In this document: positions 35,750-48,604 of the stretch, piece by piece
How positions within the stretch are numbered: position 1 is the stretch's first letter
Layout of the letters: each line of letters opens with the position of its first letter
Source: Euptelea pleiosperma
Taxonomy: Eukaryota > Streptophyta > Magnoliopsida > Ranunculales > Eupteleaceae
Length of the DNA stretch: 64,000 nt
Assembly: GCA_035048495.1 (NCBI GenBank)
Contig: CM068543.1
Coordinates: forward strand, 33,047,096-33,111,095
Reading direction: 5' to 3'
Notes under the pieces: generated by a model
Databases searched by the model: none
The model's input: the letters and a program-made list of their open reading frames with translations, nothing else
Told to the model about the DNA's origin: nothing
Made by a program: the position numbers and the translations under genes

Positions 35750-38700
35750 TGAAAGTAAGGTTTTTCCGCGTCGTTGGTTACGGAAACCGTAACTTCAACA
35801 CATTTTTAATTGATCCGAGACATTTAACCTGTAAAATGGGCAATTTTGCACAGTGGCTCGTGTCGGATGTCGATCCGCACTCGGGATTAGTCGGATTAGC
35901 GCGAATAAGAACAAAAACTGACGGACCATCACAAGAAATAATAGATAAAAACAAACTTCATCATTCATTAATCAAAATGTCCTTACAATATCTGAATAAA
36001 AATCAGCAATAATCGAAACTAGACTAAAAAGCATTCTAGAGAGAGAAGAATAAAAAGAGAATAGGTGGAGAGAAGATGAGAGGCGAGGCATTTTAGAGAG
36101 AAAAAGAAGAAATCTAAAGAGAGATAGAGAGAGAACATGCTAAAAACTAGAGAGAGAAACTACTGTAGAGAGAGAAAGTGAGGTTTTAGAGAGAGAAACT
36201 AAAGAAAAAAAAGAAAAAGGTGAAACTTACCAAACTTACCGGGAATCGCTTCGCCAAGGACGATGGGGAAGCACACATGGTGCAATGGAGAGGAGTGGAT
36301 GCACGCTGGGTTGGTGGTGCCGTGGAGGAGGAGGCGTGGATCAACAAAGTTGGAATCCCTCCCTTTTCACGTGGTGAGCCATGGTGAACGGTTTAACAAA
36401 TCGTGAAAGATGAAGAAGAAGAGAGGGGCTGCCGACGTTGCAAGGTGTAGGGACGCCTTGTAGATTGGAGGTTGCTGTAGAGCACAGTGCCAGCGCCTGA
36501 TGGAGAACGAGGAGGAGCATAGGTTGTTGGCCGGAGTGTTCTTACCGGAGTTCGAGATGCAACTTGCAAGGCTGCAAGTTCAGACCGTTTTCACGGTGTT
36601 GCTATGCAGTAATGGTGCTGCTGCACGTTTGGGGGGGGGCTGTTGTAGGCAGCAACCAGCAAACGGATGAGGGCGTTGGAGAGGAGAGCGGCTGGAGGAG
36701 GGCAGTCCGGTGGTTGAGAAGGCGGTAGGGGGAGGAGAACAGATCTGCTCGTGATGTAGATCTGTTCCATGTTGACCAGCAAACTGTGTGTGACGGGGGT
36801 GGAGTTCGACGAGAAAACCCCACAAAGTCGCTAACTAGAGGGGCGTGGAGCAGGTGCAAGCAACGACCGGAGTTGCAGCAGCGGTGGTGCAAATGGTGGC
36901 TGTGGCGTGCTTGTCGGACTGGTTCAGTCCGCCGGAGGAGGAGAAGATGATGAAGAACGATAAGAAGAGAAAAGAAAGAAAAGAAGAAGAGGAGAAGAAG
37001 AAGAAGGAGAAAGAGAAGAGGAAGAAGCGACGGAGAAGAAGAAGGATAGGAAGAGAGGGGGAGAAGGGAGAAGGACGTGCAGGCGGCCGGAGTTGCTGCC
37101 TGCAACTCCGGCGAGAGAAAAGATGAAGAAGATGAAGAAGAGGAGGAAGAGAAGGAAGAAAAAGAAGGAGAAGAACAAAGGGAAAAACCTTGGGAACGGT
37201 TTTGGGGAAGGAGAGGAGGAGAGGGGAGAGAGATTAGGATTCGAACGAACCCCTCTCCTTCTCCTTTTAAAGCTCCCTATTTCCATTAATGGAAATATGG
37301 TATTTTTTGAAAATAAAAAATATGAAAAATATATATATATATATATTTTTTTAAGCAAAACATCACTTTTCTTTGGGGAATGTCCCCATTTAGTGGACCC
37401 CCCATTTTTTAAAATTTAATTAAAATTATTTTGAAATTCACGGGGTCCACTAACTGGTCGGACAGCGGGTCGATGATGATGGGCCCGCTACTGGCCCACA
37501 TGGACTGATGATGTCCATCGTCTCACAAGATAATGTGACAGACATTCTGATGGCGATCGGATGGATGGTCACTTGATTGGGACCCAGATTGGTAGATTGA
37601 CGGATCTAGAGAGATCCAACGGTCCGATTGAAGATCCAACGGTCCGATGAAAGATCCAACGGTCAGATAGCTAAGGGAGATGAGATAGAGCCGATGGACA
37701 GGAGTTCTGGGGTTAGGTCAGTAGATTCGAGGACCAAAAGATGAAGAGAGAGAGAGAATAAGGAGAGATGAGAGAGAAAGTATCAGAAAATGGAGATAAA
37801 AGTATTGGCAGAGGGTCTGGAACCCTAGTCTTCACTGTGACTGAAAGTAGGATTTTTCCGCGTCGTTGGTTACGGAAATCCTAGATCTCAACAATATTTG
37901 TAATTATCCGATTCTTTTTCACTCAAATCCTGCAAAAATCACAGGGTTGTACAGTGGCTCGTGTCGGATGTCGATCCGCACTCGGGGTTAGTTAGCGCGA
38001 CTCATGAACATGCAATGACGGATTTTTATCAAGAAAACATGGAGAGGTGAGAATGGTGATGGATTTAAAACATGCTTAGTGATTTCTAGAGAGAGAAATT
38101 GCCATAAGATTAAAAAGAAAATAACTAACACAATGAAGTAATACTAGAATTTATTGAAATAATAACTTTCTTACAATATTCTCAATCAAAATTGCGAACT
38201 AAACATAAAAAGAACTAAAAGGATTAAACTATAAAGCCGTAAGAACTAGAGAGAGGAAGAGAATAAGAGGAGAGAGAGTATGAATTTTTAGAGAGAGAGA
38301 ACGTGAGAGAAAGGTCTAGAGAGAGAAAGTAAGCTAAGGAAAGGAAATAATTGAGACAAAATCTACTCACTTACCATTGGTTTGGTTGGTGAATGGACGG
38401 CGAAGTGGATAACGGCTGGACTGGCTCACGGTATGCAAGGTTGCATAGTTGTGGGTTGATCCAAAGAAGTCGTCAAATGCACCCTCTATTGATGAAGGAA
38501 TTGAATCGTTGGGTGGCTGGAGATACACCCAAATGGTGAGGATTGCTTGCTGTTTGAAAATGCTAGAGGCCAAGGGTTGGTGAGCACAATCAGCCAGTAA
38601 GACCGTTTAGGTCGAAGCACAAGGCACACGTGTACTACAGCAAAAGAAGGGGAGCCATTTGGTGAGGCGGTGGAGCAAACCTGCAACCAAAAGTTGCAAG

Positions 38701-40738
38701 TGGTGGAGGCAGTAATGGTGGTAGCTGTGGTTGGCGATGGCAAGGTGGGTGGAGAGCAGCTTCCTCTTCTTGCTGTAAGTGTGGAGAAAGGGAGGAGCGG
38801 TAACGATTTAGAGCTGGAATGGTGATGGCGGCAAGGGCTAAGAACGGTGGTGCACCAGTCCGGTGGGAGGCGGTGTGAAACGGTGGTGGTAGACGGTGTA
38901 GGCAGCAACCGAAGTTGCAATCACGTGGGATCCCCCCGTTGGGTTTTATAAAGGTGTTGGTGATCAGTCTGGGGCAAAGGAGATGGAGAGACGGGGGAAA
39001 AAATGGAGTTGCAGATGGCCGGAGTTCTGCAACTCCGGCGAGAATAAAAGAGGAAGATGAAAAGAAGAAGGTGGAGAAGAAAAGGAAAAAATGGGGCTAA
39101 GGGTGAAGAGATCCGTGCGGGATTGATAGGGGGAGAGAATGGAAGAGATTGGAGGGGGATTAGGGTTCGAACGAACCCCTATCCTTCTCCTTTTAAAGCT
39201 TCCCTATTTCCTTTAATGGAAATAGGGGATTTTTGAAAATAAAAAAATAAAAAAATAAGAAAAATATTTTTTTTTTTTTTTTTTTAAGTAAAAACCTACT
39301 TTTCTATGGGGAATCTCCCCAATTAGTGGACCCCCCATTTAATTAAAATTATTTTTGAAATTCGCGGGGTCCACTAACTGGTCGGACAGCGGGTCGATGA
39401 TGATGGGCCCGGCTACTGGCCCACATGGACTGATGATGTCCATCGTCTCACAAGATGATGTGACAGGCATTCTGAAGGCGATCGGATGGATGGTGACTTG
39501 ATTGGGACCCAGATTGGTAGATCGACGGATCTAGAGAGATCCAACGGTCCGATTGAAGATCCAACGGTCCGATGGAAGATCCAACGGTCAGAAAGCTAAG
39601 GGAGATGAGATAGAGCCGATGGGCAGGAGTTCTGGGGTTAGGTCAGTAGATTCGAGGACCGAGAGATGAAGAGAGAGAGAGAATAAGAAGAGATGAGAGA
39701 AAAAGTATCAAAAAAAATGGAAAAAAGCACTGGCGGAGGGTCTGGAACCCTGGTCTTCACTGTGACCATCCTCACGCTTCTCCAGTAGAGTCGACCATCA
39801 TTCTTTGCTGACTCATGTGGCTTTAAACGCTTTGGTCCGTCTCTTGGTCATTGGCTCTCCTACTCTATTCGTTCTTTGGGCCGGCTTTTTGGTCCTCTTA
39901 TTCAGCCCATATTTGGCCCATATCTTCTAGTCATAGCATGTGGGCTTGTTAAGCTTTGATAATGGGCTTTCATGATCGATTTGGGCCCACAAGTCTCGAG
40001 AACCGTCCCATCGGGGTTTCCTGCGACAGAAGAAGCGCGTAATGAGACTTTATCAGAACGGCTTAATATTTAGACTTCCGAAAATGTGTTTAATGCATGC
40101 AAATATACCATTTCATCCAGAAAAGTGTGTTCTACGCAACAGAAAAGACTCTTACGTAGAAAAGTAGGTAAATAGAGTATTTTACGTAGGAGAATGCAAT
40201 AACGCTAAAAGGATAATTGCTTAAAATAAGCACTTTTGAGCGAATATCAGTGACCATCCTCACGCTTCTCCAGTAGAGTAGACTATCATTCCTTGTTGAC
40301 TCATGTGGCTTTAAACGCTTTAGTCCGTCTTTTGGTCATTGGCTCTCCTACTCTCTTCGTTCTTTGGGCCGGCCTTTTGGTCCTCTTATTCAGCCCATAT
40401 TTGGCACGTATCTTCTAGTCACAGCATGTGGGCTCTTTAAGCTTTGATAATGGGCTTTCCTGATCGATGTGGGCTAGCAAGTCTCGAGAATTGTCCCATC
40501 GGGGTTTTCTGCGACAGAAGAAGCGCGTAATGAGACTCTATCAGAATGACTCAATGTCTAGACTTCCAAAAATATGTTTAATGCATGCAAATATACCATT
40601 TCGTCCAGAAAAGTGTGTTCTACGCAACAAAAGAGACTCTTACGTAGAAAAGTAGATAAATAGAGCATTTTAACGTAGGAGAGTATGAAAACGCTTAGAA
40701 GATAACAGTGGAAAATACGCACTTTTAAACGAATATCA
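35750..40738 (-). repeat. Level 4 LTR at the high-coordinate end (5' LTR), interrupted
   Basis: The LTR occupies 35,750-37,841 and 40,255-40,738, about 2,576 bp in total. A solo LTR sits between them with a GTGAC duplication. A block around GATCCAACGGTC repeats three times at 37,614-37,668, while the partner LTR has one unit. This shows slippage since insertion or recombination with another copy. Confidence 0.9.
37842..40249 (-). mobile_element. Level 5: solo LTR of the same family, 2,408 bp
   Basis: It starts TGAAAGTAGGATTTTTCC and ends GAGCGAATATCA. It is flanked by GTGAC at 37,837-37,841 and 40,250-40,254. Its terminal 100 bases are closer to the solo LTR at 50,497 than to its host LTR, so it belongs to a sister subfamily. 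A solo LTR is the product of recombination between the two LTRs of a full element. Confidence 0.9.
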
Positions 40739-41210
40739 AGCCTCAACAGTTAGTGGGACAGATTCCCAATTTAACAATTCTCCTTCTGACTGACGAATCA
40801 GATTGGTTGGATCAATCTTCCTTTTATTGGCGTAGATCATCATGCCATCATTATATTCCATCTCTATCTCCTCCTCATCAAACATGCTTGCTTCTTACAG
40901 TGGGATCATGAGCTCTTCTTATAGATTCTTCAGGATCCGAACTGTTTTCCAATCGATATACATCATTTTGCCTCCATCTTGCTCTCCATATGGTATCTCT
41001 ACCGCTTGGTCTGACTTGAAATCATCTTTGGACTTTATTATCCCATCGACCATCACGCCTATTGACTTGTTGGACTCAGACTCTAAAATCAAAGCAGACT
41101 GACATTCCCCGCCTTAGAATAAGATTGAGATATCAGGAATATCGAGCTCGTGCTTAGCCTTCAAATCTTTTGACTGTACAGATGGAGAATGGCTTGGCTT
41201 TGAAGGAGTC
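40739..41210 (-). pseudogene. Ogre coding remnant after the G-patch region
   Basis: The minus strand gives a mostly open frame with pieces such as VDGIIKSKDDFKSDQ, PYGEQDGGKMMYIDWKTV and EYNDGMMIYANK, with at least two stops. It continues the gag-protease polyprotein toward the intron. I do not recognise a domain. Confidence 0.5.
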
Positions 41211-44200
41211 CTAGTAGATTTTGAAAAAAGAGGGGGATTTAGGATTTGAAAGAGGGTTATAATCTTCATTATGAAAGATTCCTACAGGAAAAGTTGCATT
41301 GAGGAGAGGAATGGGCTTTGGCAGATCCTCGATGAGGTCAACTCTGTTTCTTCTTGCTAACTGAGTTTTTCTTCTCAATTGTGCTTGTCTGATATAGTCC
41401 TCCACCTCCGGTCTGTACCCATTACCAAATCTTGGCTGGTACTTTGTCTTCTTTACTGGTTCCAGCATCCCTTGTTCATTAACTCCTAATCCCTTGCCAG
41501 GGTGGAAGTTCATGTTGTACATCATCCTCCAACATGGCTCAATGACTTCATCTCTTTTCATGGACATGCAACTCACTGTTTTAAATTGATAAGAGAAGAT
41601 TTTTTATTCAGTTTCCATGTGTTGGACTGCATATGTGTGTTGCCCCGGTAGGATATGAAGCTCTTCATCACCAGTCACTGAAATCAACAAAAAATTTCAC
41701 CTTTTGTTGCAAGGAAGATGGGACTGCCCAGGCTAAATGTAACCATGGCCTGCCAAGGAGAAAAGTGAAGGATGCATCCATGTCCAACACTTGGAAGTTA
41801 ATCTTGAATGAATACGGGCCTATGATCACATCAAGATCGATTTCTCCAACATTTTGTCTGATAGAATTATCAAAAGTCCTAATTGTCATGGGTCTCCTTC
41901 TATTGTCAGAGAGGCCAAGTCCTATGGCCTTAATAGTATTCAAAGAGCATACATTTAGGCCCAAGCCATTGTCGATCAGGACCGGAGGCACTTTATGATT
42001 CCGACATGTCACTGTGATATATAAGGGCCTCAAGTGTCCGGTTCCTTCTCCAGGGATCTCATCATCAGAAAATGTTATCACCCAAGGGGCCATGATCATT
42101 CCCACCAACTTTGCTAGTCTCTCAGGAGTGATGTTAGTCATAACATGAGCTTTCTACAATACTTCCATCATTTGAGCCCGATGATGTTCTGAGGTTAGCA
42201 ACAGCCCCAATATTGAAATCTGAGCTGGCACCTTCCCAAGTTGTTCAATAACATTGTACTCTGATTTCTTCAGGGCTTTATAGAAGGCACTATCATCATT
42301 ATCATTAGCCATTGTTTCCTTCTCTTTTCCTTTTTCTCCTCCGATCTTTAGATTTGTCGGCTTGAAACACCTTCCTGATCTCGTCATATTACCAATCTCA
42401 TGGCATTCCCCTTCATCTGCTCTTCTTTCCATTACCACTGTCTAATCATTATAATTCCACGGCACCTTGGATAGGTTGGCTATGGGTTGAGTTGGAGGGA
42501 CTTGAATGATAAAAGGTTTGGGTATTGGTGGTGGAATAGATTTTGGTGGGTAAGAAATCTGGAAAGGTGATGGCGGTAGTGATGGTGCTAGGTGTTTGAC
42601 AATTTGGGTAGAGGAGTTTGGGTTTATAGGAGGTTGAACTGGAGTAAGGGTGATAGAAGGCGTGGATAGAACTGGGTTGATGGATGGTTGTACCATTAAA
42701 GGTGGAAGTTGAGTTACATGAGTGGGGGTAGAAACAATTGATTTGGGCAGGTATAGTCAAAATTGAACGGTAGGTTGAGGCTGGGTACCGTGGTTTTCTA
42801 TTCTGAACAATGAAGATTGATCAGTCAAGGTACCGACCAGTGGACTAGATAATTCAAATTTTGAATTGATGTTTACAACAAAATCCTTTCCGACTGGTCT
42901 AATAAGACATGATGGATCAAAGGTATAAGAACCTGCCGATATGGCATTGATTTGCTTTGAAGTGCTCGGGCCTTGCTCTGGATGGTCTGGGAAGGGATTT
43001 TGTATGATGCCAGATGTGCCAAGTTGCTGAGATGGAAGGGCAATTCTTCCCTGGTCTATCAAGTTTTACACAGCATGCTTGAGATTCCAACACTTATCAG
43101 TCCAAAGCCCGGGACCCTGATGATATGTACACCATGCACTAGGGTCATAACCTCTTGGAGGCGGGTCTGACACCAGTTTAGGAGATTGGAGGACCAAAAG
43201 TCCTTGTTCAAGGAGTTGTGGAAGCAGTTGTGAAAGAATCAATGGTAAGGGTGTCAACTCTCTTCTCTTTCTTTCCTCAATTCGATTCCCTTGAAGTTGT
43301 TGCATTTGTTGTTGTGGTATTCCCTCTTGCCTTCTATGGGTATGTTGGAAATATTGTTGGTGCGTAGACTGTTGAGGATGCTGCAGTAAAGTAAAGGGTT
43401 GTTGCGGAGTTGGCCCCATTGCATGAACTTGTTGGTGTGGGACTTGATAAATAAAATGAGGATGAACAACACGTTGAGCGTACTGTTGTTGAGGTATTCG
43501 ATGAATCGATACTTGAGATGTGGGAGTGATCATTTGCACCTCTCCATCTTGCATTCTCTTCTTGTTGTCATTCTTCTTTATATTTATTCCAGAAGGCTTT
43601 CCATAGACCATCGACTGCACTGTAGAGGGATCCGCAATGGTGCCATCCCTGATTGACTCATCAATCCTCAAACCATTTTGGGCCATAGCAGCAAATGTGG
43701 GTAGCGTTTGTGCTATCAGGAGAGTATGGTATGGTTGTCCAACGGTTTTTAAAAATGATCGGATCATCTCTTCCTCGGTCATTGAAGTCCTTAACTACGC
43801 TGTCGCTTCTCGCCATCTAAATGCACTCTGTGAAGGTCTCATTGTTTTTCTACGACATTCTCTCTAGGTCATCCTTCTGAGGAACCAAATCCATATTGAA
43901 AGTGTAATGGACTAGGAACGCCTCAGAGATGTCTCTCGAAGTCTTGATCTTGGTGTGATCTAAAGTAGTGTACCATCTAAGGGCAGGACCATTGAGACTC
44001 TTCTGGAAACACTGCATAAGCAACTTCTCATTCTTCCCATACTGAAACATATCCCTTCAAGTGAGTTTGTGGACATCCTCTTCCATCATACTTAGTGAAC
44101 TCAGGCATCTTGAACTTTTCAGGTAATTCTGCATCAGGATATAAACATAGTTCATTAAAATCTGTGACCCCCACATTGTGAGTTCCTTTCAGCTTCCTGA

Positions 44201-44908
44201 TTTCTACTTCCATCTTCTCAAATATCTCTCTATGAAGATCTGCCAAGGGTGCTAGGGTATTTGAAAGTGTATGGATAGGGATGGTTATGGCTATTATGAT
44301 TTTGTCTGCCCTCTTCTTCATAATGATCAACATTTTCAAAATAAGAGAAATGGATGGTAGAGTAGAAGTCTGGTAGCTGGTTGTTGGGTAGGACGGGATA
44401 TAACTGTGGGCATTAATGAAAAAGTAAAAACTGGAGTTGGAACAGAGGTAGTGTGAAGATTAGTTTGAGGAATGGTTGGTGCTAGAGGATTGGGAATAGT
44501 AGGTTGTATGGGCATGTGAAAGAAAGGATTGGAAATGGTGGGTTAGAGAATTGTTGGGTTAGGTTGAGGTTGATATGGGGGAATGGAAGGTTGATTTTGG
44601 GGAATGGACTGAGATTGGCTCTGCACAGCCATTAGATTACTAAGGGAGGCTTCGATTAGCTCTTGGATCATGTCTTTGAGCAACAAAATGTCAATGAGAC
44701 TGATTATCAAAGAAGTCGAAGTGTCAAGAGGGACGACAGCAGTCCCTATCACTTCACTGGTGTTTGTAGGATCAGAACCAGGAGGGTGATTATGCTCCAT
44801 TGCTCGTGTTTTTGAACGTGTCAAAATAGTGCTTGGAGGAAGTGGCGGATTCACGGATCTCCCTTTCGGAGATTGCTGGCTCGGCCCTATGATGATGGAT
44901 GACGTCAA
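41211..44908 (-). pseudogene. Ogre gag-protease polyprotein with G-patch (broken)
   Basis: From 44,908 downward: a Pro/Ser-rich N terminus, then a gag core (DAELPEKFKMPEFTKYDGRG, LMQCFQKSLNGPALRWYTTL, FLVHYTFNMDLVPQKDDLE). A Gln-rich linker follows, then the Tat-type zinc-finger-like block (LSQLLPQLLEQGLL, DPSAWCTYHQGP, DKCWNLKHAV). Next comes LKKSEYNVIEQLGKVPAQI and the aspartic protease at 42,141-41,668. The protease active site reads LIDNGLGLNV, where DNGS is usual, and LLGRPWLH is retained. A G-patch lies at 41,576-41,211 (GKGLGVNEQG, RFGNGYRP). Stops and frame changes separate these pieces near 44,540, 44,035, 43,800, 43,065, 42,757, 42,440, 42,150 and 41,600. Domain order matches Ogre/Tat elements. 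Confidence 0.85.
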
Positions 44909-45140
44909 TCCCTTTTGAAAAAAAGAAAAAAGCTTTGTAAGAAAACATGAAAATTCTACAATCTAAGAAACTTTTAGACTTCAAAAGATGAGTTAAAAAA
45001 AAAATCTTTTTTTTTTTTAAAGATGTTATTAATGATCCTAAGAGTTGAAAATAGAAAGATGAGAGGCCCCTTAAAAGTGAATATGGGATGCAAGTCTTAA
45101 GAGAAATAAAATCATTAAAACAACTAGAAAAAAAAAGAGT
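44909..45140 (-). other. Ogre spacer before gag
   Basis: Non-coding, with an A- and T-rich run at about 44,995-45,020. It separates gag from the minisatellite. Confidence 0.4.
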
Positions 45141-45900
45141 CTCCTTAAGGAAACCTGAACTATTAGAGTGGCTTTGGAAGATGCTAGGCTCCTTAAGGGA
45201 AACCAAACTATTGAAGTAGCTTGGGAGATGCAAGGCTCCTTAAGGGAAACCAAACTATTGAAGTGGCTTTGGAAGATGCAAGGCTCCTTAAGGGAAACCA
45301 AACTATTGAAGTTGCTCTGGAAGATGCAAGACTCCTTAAGGGAAACCAAACTATTAAAATTTTTAGAGATGCGACGGCGGCCATATTGGACTTATGCCAA
45401 GAGTGGATAAGTGAGCTAGGATCCCCCTAAATCCACAAAAGAATACTAGGTGAGATAGCCTGAGCACCTAGTCAACATGGTAATTGAGACCATGGTTACT
45501 TTTGCAAGGCAAAGGTTCCTTAAGGGAAACCTAAACTACAATGATCAGTTTTGAAGAGGCAATGGTTCCTTAAGGGAAACCCATACTATATGATCGATTT
45601 TGAAAATGCAATGGTTCTTTAAGGGAAATCCATACTATACAGTTGATTTTTTGAAAAGGCAATGGTTCCTTAAGGGAAACCAAACTACACAATTGATCTT
45701 TTTGTTTTTTAAATTGTAAAGGCTCTCTAATGGAAACCCCAAATTGATATTGAAAATGGCAAAGGCTCCTTAAGGGAAACCAAAACTACAGATTTGATCA
45801 TTTTTTTTAATGGCAAGGGTTCCTTAAATGAAACCCAAATTAGTTTTGAAAATGGCAAAGGCTCTTAAGGGAAGTCCAAACTACAAGATGAACATTTTAA
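45141..45900. repeat. Minisatellite in the Ogre element: 48-bp units, then degenerate units
   Basis: CTCCTTAAGGGAAACC-type cores start at 45,141, 45,189, 45,236, 45,284 and 45,332, a 47-48 bp period. Each unit carries ACTATTGAAGTGGCTTTGG-like sequence. The core recurs more loosely at about 45,520, 45,570, 45,615, 45,665, 45,765 and 45,865. A 48-bp unit is 16 codons, so both strands stay open across the array (16-residue repeat with LLKGNQTIEV on + and NSLVSLKEPC on -). Ogre elements often have such arrays between genes. Confidence 0.88.
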
Positions 45901-46024
45901 TTTTTGAAAGTTGAAGAAAAACAATAGACTATAAGCTTTCATTAACCAAGTAGATGATTTCATTCATTTAAAATCACAAAATACAAAGTAGTCTCTTTTT
46001 TTTTTTTGCTCAATTAAGAATTCA

Positions 46025-47805
46025 TTAGGGAGGAGGTGGGGCCGTAACCGACTTATGGCCAAGTGACATAATTTGCCTTTCCAAGGCAATATTGTATGCA
46101 TCAAGCCATGTAACCGTTTGATCATAAATGACCACCTTATCTTTATGGTCCAATTCCATACGGTCCAATTCCCCCAATATAGCATCTCGATTTGCAATGG
46201 CGCTACGACGTTCTTCTTCACATCGGTGATGAACCTCTTTAAGGAAATTGCATTGCTCCTCAAGTTCTTCAACATGCTTGCACTGCTCTTCTAACTCATT
46301 GAGGTGAAGGTTTTCTTCTTCGAGCTTAACAATCTTCTTCTTTAAGCACTTATTTTTGGCAATATACATCATTTTCTTTCTTGCTTGTATGATCATCTTT
46401 TCATGTGTTTCTCCCCGCTCTTCTTCAAACTCACGACGGCGTTTGGCAAATCGGAGAGCAACATTCTTGAAAACATCCATAATGGGCAAAGCAACCGGCA
46501 CTTTATCTTCCTTTGGAGCCACAAGAGGAGTATGAAGAAAATCAGGTTTAGGCATGAGTGACTCAATATCGGGCATTTCCAAACCAAGCAAGTATTCTTT
46601 AGTTGTTGTTGGCACATCACTACGAACTAATTCAAGAATGGGTCTATTATTCGCTTCCAAAAATTCACAAAGCACATTTCTAGCTTCTCCAAGTACGTTG
46701 TAAAATCGGCATAGTCACATTTGATGTCGTCAATGGTGGGATTAAATTGGACATACCCAAGTTGATGAAGTATCCGGAGTAGTGTATATGGAGTAGAACC
46801 GTGAAGCCTAGCAAGCACTAAACCTTGTCGACCCGGAACTCATAAGTAAACATCTTCTCCCCGAAAGAGCCAAGTGCACTTCCATTGAATCTCTTCCGCC
46901 TTCAATGAGTTTAAACCTTTATACCACTCCAACTTATTCTTTGGAATAGGACAAGGTTTACGCATGAGATTATTATTTATGAAATTAAAATGGCTAAATG
47001 TGACATCTCTCATGGTTATCAAACTTGGCAAATGTTCATAAGCCCAAGCTTGAAGAAGTGAGATACACCCATCGAGCTTGATACATCCACGTCGTGCGAA
47101 GTTGTTAACCCTCTAAGAATCTCCGCTAGGATCATAGGTACCAAAGTCTTTTCGGTTCTAACCTCTTTTATAATCTTGCAAAGTGAGGCATCCACATATG
47201 TAGTACTCCGAGGAAGGAGAATGTGCCCAATAATTGCTAGATCCAATGCATTTGCATGACCCATTTTCACTTTTGGGTGAGTCGGATCACCCATATTCAA
47301 GTACCTATTTATGAGAAAATTCATTGAACATGTCTTGCATTGCCCATTCTTGTCCTTTTCCAACTTATCTTTAGAATATAGAGAAACTCTTCCACTTCCT
47401 TAGTGTAACCTTGCTTTAATGCAGAAAAGATGAGACCACCATCAAGAAGCATACATAGAAGTTGAGAGCACTCTTCCAATGTAGGACAAAATTCATGAAC
47501 TCCAAATTTAAGGTCCCAACACCTCACCATAGCTTCCAAAAGATGCCAATTAAGTTCTATTTTTGCTAATTTGAGAGTGGCTCTAAGGTGATTTGTTTGT
47601 CTCCAAGTGAGTCTTTATCGCATTGCCAACCATCAATGATTTCTAATAACTTGGGATTCCAACAAGAGTGCCTCTTAAGATTAGGGAGTTTTAAATGTGG
47701 AGCAATTGGACCGTCGGATTGATGATGCAAATTAGTCATCACAACCTTCACTTCCTCCATAAAGAAGCAAGATGAGGGGATAAATTTTATTAGGAAACAA
47801 ACCAT
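46025..47805 (-). pseudogene. Ogre ORF1 (extra ORF upstream of gag), broken
   Basis: This open region precedes gag, as in Ogre elements. From 47,755 it reads MEEVKVVMTN..., then LEAMVRCWDLKFGVHEFCPT and EECSQLL, the conserved block of the plant ORF1 family (DUF7745-like). Next come HANALDLAIIGHILLPRS and VPMILAEILRGL, both typical of that family. EWYKGLNSLKAEEIQW and LLRILHQLGYVQFNP follow. The C-terminal 216 codons (46,675-46,025) form a coiled coil rich in Glu, Lys and Leu (KIVKLEEENLHLNELEEQCK). Breaks lie near 47,560, 47,350, 47,025, 46,840 and 46,650. The function of Ogre ORF1 is not established. Confidence 0.78.
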
Positions 47806-48604
47806 TAAGAAAACTAAAAGATAATTTTTTTTATAGAAGATTGATGAAATGTTTGAAGGAAAACATTAAATTCTAAAAAGAGTTGGTAAAGATGTGAAAT
47901 GAAAGATTTTTTTGAAAGATGAATGGATGTTATGAAGAAGATGGGACTCTATACACAACTAACATGAAATTTGACAAAAAGAAGAAGATCCTAAACCTAA
48001 AAATTTTATATACACAACTTCAAAAAAAATATGAACCCAAAAAAAACCCTAAAAGAATGTTGAAATTTTAATTTTTTTTCAATTATAATGAAACACACCA
48101 TGTAGAGGATTTATGCAATGTGATTGCACTTGTGTCCTAAAATTAATCCTAGAATAGGACTAACCAATTCCATACATGCTCATGAAGTTGAGATATGCAT
48201 CTATAAAAGGTTTGGCTCCGTATTTTCAAGCCTCCCCACAAGTGCAAAGACACAAGTGGATCTTTAGTTGGTGATATGGTTGGGGCATTAGCACCTACAC
48301 TAGGGGTATCGACCCTCTAGCCATAAGCTTACTTACATCCCTCCTAATAAGTTTTGGGACATGACATGATACATATGAGGTGAGTGACAAGCATGCAACA
48401 CTTGATCCAATTTATTACAGTAAAGTAACATAAGAAAAACTAGAAAATCAAATGTGCAAACAAGCAATATGTATATATGCAATGTTAAGCTATTAAACAA
48501 ACTAATTCAAAAAAAAAAAACAAAAAAATTCAATAAAAAATCGATAACTTGAGAGTCAAGAGAGCCAATTTTGGCTTGACCCAGTCCCCAGTGGAGTCGC
48601 CAAC
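47806..48604 (-). other. Ogre 5' leader with tRNA-Arg primer-binding site
   Basis: The leader is about 800 bp, AT-rich, and has no gene. The primer-binding site is at 48,585-48,602. On the minus strand it reads TGGCGACTCCACTGGGGA, two bases after the LTR. This complements the 3' end of plant tRNA-Arg, the primer known for Ogre elements. Confidence 0.82.

Larger units (their letters stand above)
27707..40738 (-). mobile_element. Level 4: Athila-related non-autonomous LTR element with gag remnant
   Basis: The + strand reads TGAAAGTAAGG at 27,707 and ends GCGAATATCA-like at 40,738. The flanks are AGCCA (27,702-27,706) and AGCCT (40,739-40,743), a TSD with one mismatch. The LTRs are 27,707-30,241 and 35,750-40,738, the second interrupted by a solo LTR. 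The interior (30,242-35,749) holds only a gag-C-terminus-like ORF on the minus strand. It lacks pol and also lacks the gag core that the level 1 element retains. Own length is about 10.6 kb. The two LTRs show 3 differences in their first 280 bases by manual count (about 1%), so insertion was recent. Confidence 0.88.

Noticed and set aside
45141..45360. CRISPR-like array
   Set aside because: Units are contiguous without unique spacers, and the setting is a plant retrotransposon.
48585..48602. tRNA-Arg gene fragment
   Set aside because: It is only 18 bases, next to an LTR; it is the primer-binding site.
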